From assembly GCA_965214205.1 (NCBI GenBank), contig OZ243941.1, positions 186,001 through 250,000 of the forward strand: a stretch of 64,000 nt of DNA, written 5' to 3'. Each line of letters begins with the position of its first letter. The first letter of the stretch is position 1. This document shows, in pieces, positions 59,531 through 64,000 of the stretch. Origin of the DNA: G963663315 sp965214205 (GTDB taxonomy: Bacteria > Pseudomonadota > Gammaproteobacteria > Arenicellales > Poriferihabitantaceae). Below the pieces are notes generated by a model, which searched no databases, was not told where the DNA came from, and worked only from the letters and a program-made list of their open reading frames with translations. The translations under genes were made by a program, and so were the position numbers.

Positions 59531-61446
59531 AGTCCTGTCCGCGGTCTGAAAAACCGGTATACCTCATCCATATCCCGGGTCACAGGCATCGGCGGCAGGC
59601 TGTCCAGAAACAGCTTGCCATAAGGCCGGCTTGAAATCCTGGAGTCACAGAGGACCAGAACCCCTTTATCCTCTTCGGAGCGAATCAGGCGGCCCGCGCC
59701 CTGTTTCAGGGAAATCACCGCGTCAGGAACCTGAATGTCCATGAAGGGAACACCATCATTTTCCTCGCAAGCCTGTAACCTGCTCTTCAGCAGTGGATTC
59801 GACGGCGGTTCAAACGGCAGTTTGTCGATGATCACACAGCTCAATGCCTGGCCCTTGACATCAACGCCCTCCCAAAAGCCCGCGGCGCCAAGCAGGATCG
59901 AATGGTCGGTACCCAGAAACTGTTTCAGCAACTGCTGTTTGGCCGCCTGCCCCTGCAAAAACAGCGGCCACCGGCACTTTCCCGACAGCTCCCGGTAAAC
60001 CCGCTGCATCATTGCGTGACTGGTGAAAAGGCAGAAGGCGCGCCCGGAGCTGGCGTTGGTTACATCCATGATGGTGTCAACAAGCGCGTGGCAAAAAGCC
60101 GCGTCGCGGGGGTCGGGCAGGTTTTTCGGCAGGTACAGCAGGGAATTGGCCCGAAAGTCATAAGGACTCTCCCAGCAACGGGTCTGGGCGTCGCGCAGTC
60201 CGATCCGGTTGCAAAATGAAGAAAAGTCGTCACTCGCGGCGAGCGTGGCCGAGGTGAATATCCAGGAAACCTCCGGGTTCGACAAAAACGGGTCGAATCG
60301 CTTGCCGATATTCAGCGGGGAAACGTTGAACCGGAAAAAGTTCTTACCGGTTTCCAGCCAGCAGACACTGTCTCTCTCGCGGTCCTCCCGCCAGACTTCC
60401 AGGTGGCTGATGATGCGGACGGCCCGACTGTAACATTTGCTTAAGGATTCCCCGGCCGCTGACGCCGCCTCAAGCGCGTCAACCAGACCCGACAGTCCAT
60501 CATAAAACTGCGTCCAGATCCGATCAAACCGACTGCTGATCAAATCCGCGAGGATTTCGGACTCGGTTTCGAGTGTCTTGCAGTATGTCTGGAACCTTTC
60601 TATCCGAATCTGGACCGGATCGGTGAAATCCCTGAGATTGACCGCGCTCTTTTCATCCTGTTCCGCCGCCAGTATGTCCGTAATCAGCTCCTTGAGCTGG
60701 AAACTGGAAACGGAATACCCAAAAAAACGGGTGGCCGTATCGGCCACCGTGTGCGCCTCATCCAGGATGACCGCTTCATGGTCGGGCAAAAGTTCGCCAA
60801 AACCCTCTGTCCTCAATGTAATGTCCGAGAAAAACAAGTGATGATTCACCACCACGATACGCGCCTTGAGCGCTTGCTGTCTTGCCTGATTGACAAAACA
60901 CCGACTGAAATCCGGACACTTTCCGCCCAGACAGTTTTCGGCGGTTGAGGTCACTTTCGACCAGACACGGGAGGTCTCGCTGATCCCGGTAACCTCGGCG
61001 ATATCCCCGGTCGCGGTTCTGTTTGACCAATCATCCAGGATGTCGTAGTCCAATTGATCGGCTCGTCCGATCAGGTCGCTCTGCCGACTATTTAGTTTCA
61101 GCCGATACCGGCACAGGTAGTTCGAACGTCCTTTCAGGAGAACGGCGTTGACCTCAGTATCCAGCGCCTTGAGCACGGTGGGAAGGTCCCGGAAAAAAAT
61201 CTGCTCCTGCAGGTGCTTTGTCCCGGTCGAGATGATGGTTCGTTTCCCGCTCTCAATCACCGGAATCAAGTAGGCAAACGTCTTGCCGGTGCCGGTGCCC
61301 GATTCAACCACCAGATTGTCGCCGTACCGCAGCGCCGATCCCACTTCGGCCGCCATTTCCTGTTGGGCTTTTCGCGGTATGAATCCGGGAAGATTCCGAT
61401 GGAATACCCCGCCTTTACCCAGTGTCTCGTATACGCCTGCCATCAA
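59527..61446 (-). CDS. DinG/YoaA-family ATP-dependent helicase
   Basis: 639 residues, XPD-like superfamily 2. Walker A VVESGTGTGKTFAYLIP (about 47-63), DEAH ILDEAHTVADTATRFFGY, and C-terminal VILLGAAGFWEGVDVKGQALSCVIIDKLPF-like SILLGAAGFWEGVDVKG and GAGRLIRSEEDKGVLVLCDSR. Four Cys at about 112, 172, 177 and 183 match the iron-sulfur cluster of YoaA and DinG. The yoaA-tsaB pairing is common in gammaproteobacteria, supporting YoaA. A second ATG is the next codon. Confidence 0.93.
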   Translation of the reverse strand: MMAGVYETLGKGGVFHRNLPGFIPRKAQQEMAAEVGSALRYGDNLVVESGTGTGKTFAYLIPVIESGKRTIISTGTKHLQEQIFFRDLPTVLKALDTEVNAVLLKGRSNYLCRYRLKLNSRQSDLIGRADQLDYDILDDWSNRTATGDIAEVTGISETSRVWSKVTSTAENCLGGKCPDFSRCFVNQARQQALKARIVVVNHHLFFSDITLRTEGFGELLPDHEAVILDEAHTVADTATRFFGYSVSSFQLKELITDILAAEQDEKSAVNLRDFTDPVQIRIERFQTYCKTLETESEILADLISSRFDRIWTQFYDGLSGLVDALEAASAAGESLSKCYSRAVRIISHLEVWREDRERDSVCWLETGKNFFRFNVSPLNIGKRFDPFLSNPEVSWIFTSATLAASDDFSSFCNRIGLRDAQTRCWESPYDFRANSLLYLPKNLPDPRDAAFCHALVDTIMDVTNASSGRAFCLFTSHAMMQRVYRELSGKCRWPLFLQGQAAKQQLLKQFLGTDHSILLGAAGFWEGVDVKGQALSCVIIDKLPFEPPSNPLLKSRLQACEENDGVPFMDIQVPDAVISLKQGAGRLIRSEEDKGVLVLCDSRISSRPYGKLFLDSLPPMPVTRDMDEVYRFFRPRTGL

Positions 61447-61503
61447 TCCAACCTAAGGCGCTGAGTGATTCAAGCCGATAATCCGGGCGCGGTCAGGATA
61501 TGG

Positions 61504-62619
61504 TCAGGGAACCAGTTCATCAAAGAACGATTTGATCTTGTCCGACCACGATTCAGTGCGTGGAGAATGCCGGTTACCGCCTTCCGCCAGACTGTCCTCG
61601 AAGTCCTTCAACAAGGCTTTTTGTTTCCTGGTCAGTTTAACCGGGGTTTCGACCACAACCCGACAATACAGGTCCCCCTGATTACCCGTTCGAACATTGC
61701 GGACTCCCTTGCCTTTTAACCGGAACACCTTGCCGGACTGGCTTTCCGGCGGGATTCTCAAATTGCCCCTGCCGGACAAAGTGGGAATTTCCAACTCCCC
61801 GCCCATCACCATCACTGAAAAGCTGGCGGGCACCTCACAATACAAATCGTCTTCACGCCGTTCGAATATGTCGTGTTTCTTCAGACGAACCTGAACATAC
61901 AGGTCCCCCGGAGAAGCGCCGGGGCCGGCGCTTTCACCTTCACCCGACAGTCTGATCTGATCATCATTGTCCACCCCGGCGGGGATCTTCACGGAAAGCG
62001 TCTTTTCCTCCCGGACAACACCCTGGCCGTTACAGGATGAACACGGGTCCGTGACAACCTGGCCCTGGCCACGACAGGTCTGGCAGGTTTGCTGAACGGA
62101 GAAAAAGCCCTGCTGCATTCTGATCTGACCCTGGCCATGACAGGTCTGGCAGGTCTTCGCTTCCGAACCGGGACGCGAACCCGAGCCCTTGCAGGTCGCG
62201 CACTCCGACATCCTGGGAACGCGGATCTGTTTTTCGACCCCGTTCACCGCCTCTTCCAGCGTCAGGCTCAGGCGAAATCGTAAATCCGAGCCGCGGCTTT
62301 GCCGCCGTCCGCCGCCTGTGCCGAAAATATCTCCGAAAATATCTCCGAAAATATCTCCGACCCCGCCAGCGCCGGCTCCCGCACCGCTGGAAGGGTCCAC
62401 GCCCGCATGCCCGAACTGGTCATAAGCGGCCCGTTTCCGGGGGTCGGAAAGCACACTCCAGGCCTCCTGCACCTCTTTGAACCTGGCTTCCGACTGCTCG
62501 CTGTTCTGGTTGCGGTCCGGATGATATTTCATCGCCAGTTTGCGATAAGCCTTTTTTAGATCCGGTTCACTGGCCGTCCGGTCCACTCCCAGAATTTCGT
62601 AATAATCTCTTTTCGACAT
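61504..62619 (-). CDS. dnaJ: Chaperone DnaJ
   Basis: 371 residues. J domain with HPD (KYHPDRNQ, about 32-39), Gly/Phe-rich linker (GAGAGAGGVGDIFGDIFGDIFGTGGG), four CxxCxGxG zinc repeats (CATCKGSG, CQTCHGQG, CQTCRGQG, CSSCNGQG) and the C-terminal substrate domain. It stimulates DnaK ATPase and delivers substrates. It lies 92 bases after dnaK with a hairpin between. DIFG is tripled by an exact 12-bp repeat. Confidence 0.97.
   Translation of the reverse strand: MSKRDYYEILGVDRTASEPDLKKAYRKLAMKYHPDRNQNSEQSEARFKEVQEAWSVLSDPRKRAAYDQFGHAGVDPSSGAGAGAGGVGDIFGDIFGDIFGTGGGRRQSRGSDLRFRLSLTLEEAVNGVEKQIRVPRMSECATCKGSGSRPGSEAKTCQTCHGQGQIRMQQGFFSVQQTCQTCRGQGQVVTDPCSSCNGQGVVREEKTLSVKIPAGVDNDDQIRLSGEGESAGPGASPGDLYVQVRLKKHDIFERREDDLYCEVPASFSVMVMGGELEIPTLSGRGNLRIPPESQSGKVFRLKGKGVRNVRTGNQGDLYCRVVVETPVKLTRKQKALLKDFEDSLAEGGNRHSPRTESWSDKIKSFFDELVP
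62321..62360. repeat. Three exact 12-bp tandem repeats within dnaJ
   Basis: Unit CCGAAAATATCT at 62321-62332, 62333-62344 and 62345-62356, plus four more bases. It encodes the DIFG repeats of the linker, so unit gain or loss keeps the frame. Confidence 0.92.
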
Positions 62620-62646
62620 CGTTTATTCCATGCCTGATCAACATGC

Positions 62647-62671
62647 AAAAGCGGGGTTACAGCCCCGCTTT
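62647..62671 (-). terminator. Hairpin between dnaK and dnaJ
   Basis: Minus strand AAAGCGGGG, loop of six, CCCCGCTTTT. Only four T residues follow, so it may be a partial terminator that lowers dnaJ relative to dnaK. Confidence 0.65.
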
Positions 62672-62711
62672 GCCCGCATTCCGGTGGATTATATACTGAT
62701 CTGCAAATCGG

Positions 62712-64000
62712 TCAGGGCTTCTTCTTGTCGTCATCAATTTCTTCAAATTCGGCATCGACAATGTCATTCCCGTCATCACGCTGGTCCGAATCACCCGCGG
62801 CGTCACCACCGTCTTCACCGCCGCTGTCAGCTTGGGCGTACATTTGCTCCGCGAGCTTGTAGCTGACCTGGGACAGGGCTTCGGATCTGGATTTGATTTC
62901 ATCGAGATCATCTCCCTTCAAGGCCTCTTCAAGCTCGCCAATGGCGGATTCAATACCCTGCTTTTCACTCTCTTCGACCTTGTCACCCAGTTCTTCCAGA
63001 GATTTCCTGACTCCGTGAACCAGCGCTTCACCCTGATTCCGGGCATCTACCAGTTCCCGCGCCTTTCTGTCTTCCTCGGCGTGCTCTTCGGCATCGCGAA
63101 CCATGTTTTCGATCTCGTCATCAGACAGGCCGGAGCTGGATTTGATCACGATCTTGTTCTGCTTGCCCGTAGCCTTGTCCTTGGCGGAAACATGCAGTAT
63201 GCCGTTGGAGTCGATATCGAACGAAACCTCGATCTGGGGCACTCCGCGGCGCGCCGGGGGTATTTCGGTCAAATCGAAACGACCCAGGGATTTGTTTCCA
63301 CTGGCAATCTCCCGCTCCCCCTGCAGTACATGCACCGTAACCGCGTTCTGGTTGTCCTCTGCGGTAGAGAATACCTGACTGGCGTTGGTCGGGATGGTGG
63401 TATTCTTTTCCACCAGCTTCGTCATCACTCCGCCCAGGGTTTCAATACCCAGAGAGAGCGGCGTCACATCCAGCAGCAGCACGTCCTTGACATCTCCGCC
63501 GAGCACTCCACCCTGAATGGCGGCGCCCATGGCGACAGCTTCATCCGGGTTGACATCCCGCCGCGCTTCCTTGCCGAAAAAGTTTTCCACGACCTCATGC
63601 ACTTTCGGCATTCTGGTCTGGCCACCCACCAGGATCACGTCATTGATTTCAGAGATTTTGATACCCGCGTCCTTGAGCGCCGTTCTGCAGGGTCCCAGTG
63701 TCCGTTTCAGCAGGTCATCAACCAGCGATTCGAGTTTTGCCCTGGACAACTTCATGTTCAAGTGCTTGGGGCCGCTCGCGTCCGCCGTAATATAAGGCAG
63801 GTTGACCTCGGTCTGGGAACTCGAGGACAACTCGATTTTCGCTTTTTCCGCGCCTTCCTTGAGACGCTGCATCGCCAGCGGGTCGCCGCGCAGATTCATA
63901 CCCTGATCCTTCTGGAATTCATCCGCGAGATAATCAATCAACCGACGGTCGAAATCCTCCCCGCCAAGGAAAGTATCGCCATTGGTTGAAAGCACTTCAA
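62712..64000 (-). CDS. dnaK: Chaperone DnaK, 5' end beyond the window
   Basis: About 429 codons are present, roughly the last two thirds. The visible part starts in the nucleotide-binding domain (EVLSTNGDTFLGGEDFDRRLIDYL), continues through VILVGGQTRMPKV, NPDEAVAMGAAIQGGVL and LLLDVTPLSLGIETLGGVMTKL linker, into the substrate domain, and ends with the acidic tail IVDAEFEEIDDDKKKP (EEVD-like role taken by bacterial tail). Start and promoter are outside the window. Confidence 0.97.
   Translation of the reverse strand, partial: EVLSTNGDTFLGGEDFDRRLIDYLADEFQKDQGMNLRGDPLAMQRLKEGAEKAKIELSSSSQTEVNLPYITADASGPKHLNMKLSRAKLESLVDDLLKRTLGPCRTALKDAGIKISEINDVILVGGQTRMPKVHEVVENFFGKEARRDVNPDEAVAMGAAIQGGVLGGDVKDVLLLDVTPLSLGIETLGGVMTKLVEKNTTIPTNASQVFSTAEDNQNAVTVHVLQGEREIASGNKSLGRFDLTEIPPARRGVPQIEVSFDIDSNGILHVSAKDKATGKQNKIVIKSSSGLSDDEIENMVRDAEEHAEEDRKARELVDARNQGEALVHGVRKSLEELGDKVEESEKQGIESAIGELEEALKGDDLDEIKSRSEALSQVSYKLAEQMYAQADSGGEDGGDAAGDSDQRDDGNDIVDAEFEEIDDDKKKP

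Overview
The window looks like chromosomal DNA of a gammaproteobacterium, probably an uncultured or symbiotic one. It has an OpgB-type phosphoglycerol transferase, a LiuR-like regulator beside acyl-CoA genes, a GlpSTPQ-type glycerol importer, and housekeeping genes of gammaproteobacterial type. Species assignment is not possible from sequence alone. No rRNA, tRNA or CRISPR array was seen.

Layout. (1) 1-2153: opgB, cut by the left edge. (2) About 2.2-10.1 kb is an accessory island: a DUF1640 pseudogene with an amber stop, a complete IS256-family element with target duplications, a ParD-like/RelE-like toxin-antitoxin (TA) pair, a deleted hicAB remnant, an intact hicAB, a higBA pair, a PD-(D/E)XK nuclease-like protein, an orphan DUF1902 protein, and two exported proteins that share an identical 257-bp 5' segment but have unrelated bodies. 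(3) 10.1-17.7 kb is branched/short-chain acyl-CoA catabolism: 3-hydroxybutyryl-CoA dehydrogenase and adenosylcobalamin-dependent IcmF on the minus strand, divergent from a LiuR-like MerR regulator, an acyl-CoA dehydrogenase and a nitronate monooxygenase. A perfect palindrome lies between the divergent genes. (4) 17.7-22.8 kb: a small membrane protein, a two-component sodium:solute symporter, a Leptospira-type citramalate synthase and a NYN-domain protein.

(5) 22.9-33.0 kb is a full glycerol module: glpV-glpR-glpS-glpT-glpP-glpQ-DUF2160-glpD on the minus strand and divergent glpK, with a 28-bp palindrome between them. (6) 33.0-51.6 kb holds most of the cobalamin corrin-ring pathway: cobB; a NiCoT-like transporter with cbiD and cobK; then, behind a cobalamin riboswitch, cobH-cobL-cobI-cbiG-cobJ-cobM-cobW-cobN; then convergent cbiB and cobQ. 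This block is interrupted by a parD gene with a truncated parE, a MORN-repeat protein and a second copy of the ParD-like/RelE-like pair. (7) 51.7-64 kb is conserved housekeeping: a 49-residue basic protein overlapping recQ, then glnA, an AsmA-family protein, tsaB, a DinG/YoaA helicase, dnaJ and dnaK (cut by the right edge).

How it fits together: isobutyryl-CoA from valine can be isomerised by IcmF to butyryl-CoA and oxidised onward through 3-hydroxybutyryl-CoA. The cofactor of IcmF is adenosylcobalamin, whose corrin ring is made by the block 20-35 kb away. That pathway mixes markers of the early-cobalt route (CbiD, CbiG) with the late cobaltochelatase CobN. The glycerol importer pairs two ATPases whose defects are complementary, which predicts one working ATP site per transporter. 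The least explained structure is the pair of modular exported proteins and their shared flanking hairpins in the TA-rich island.
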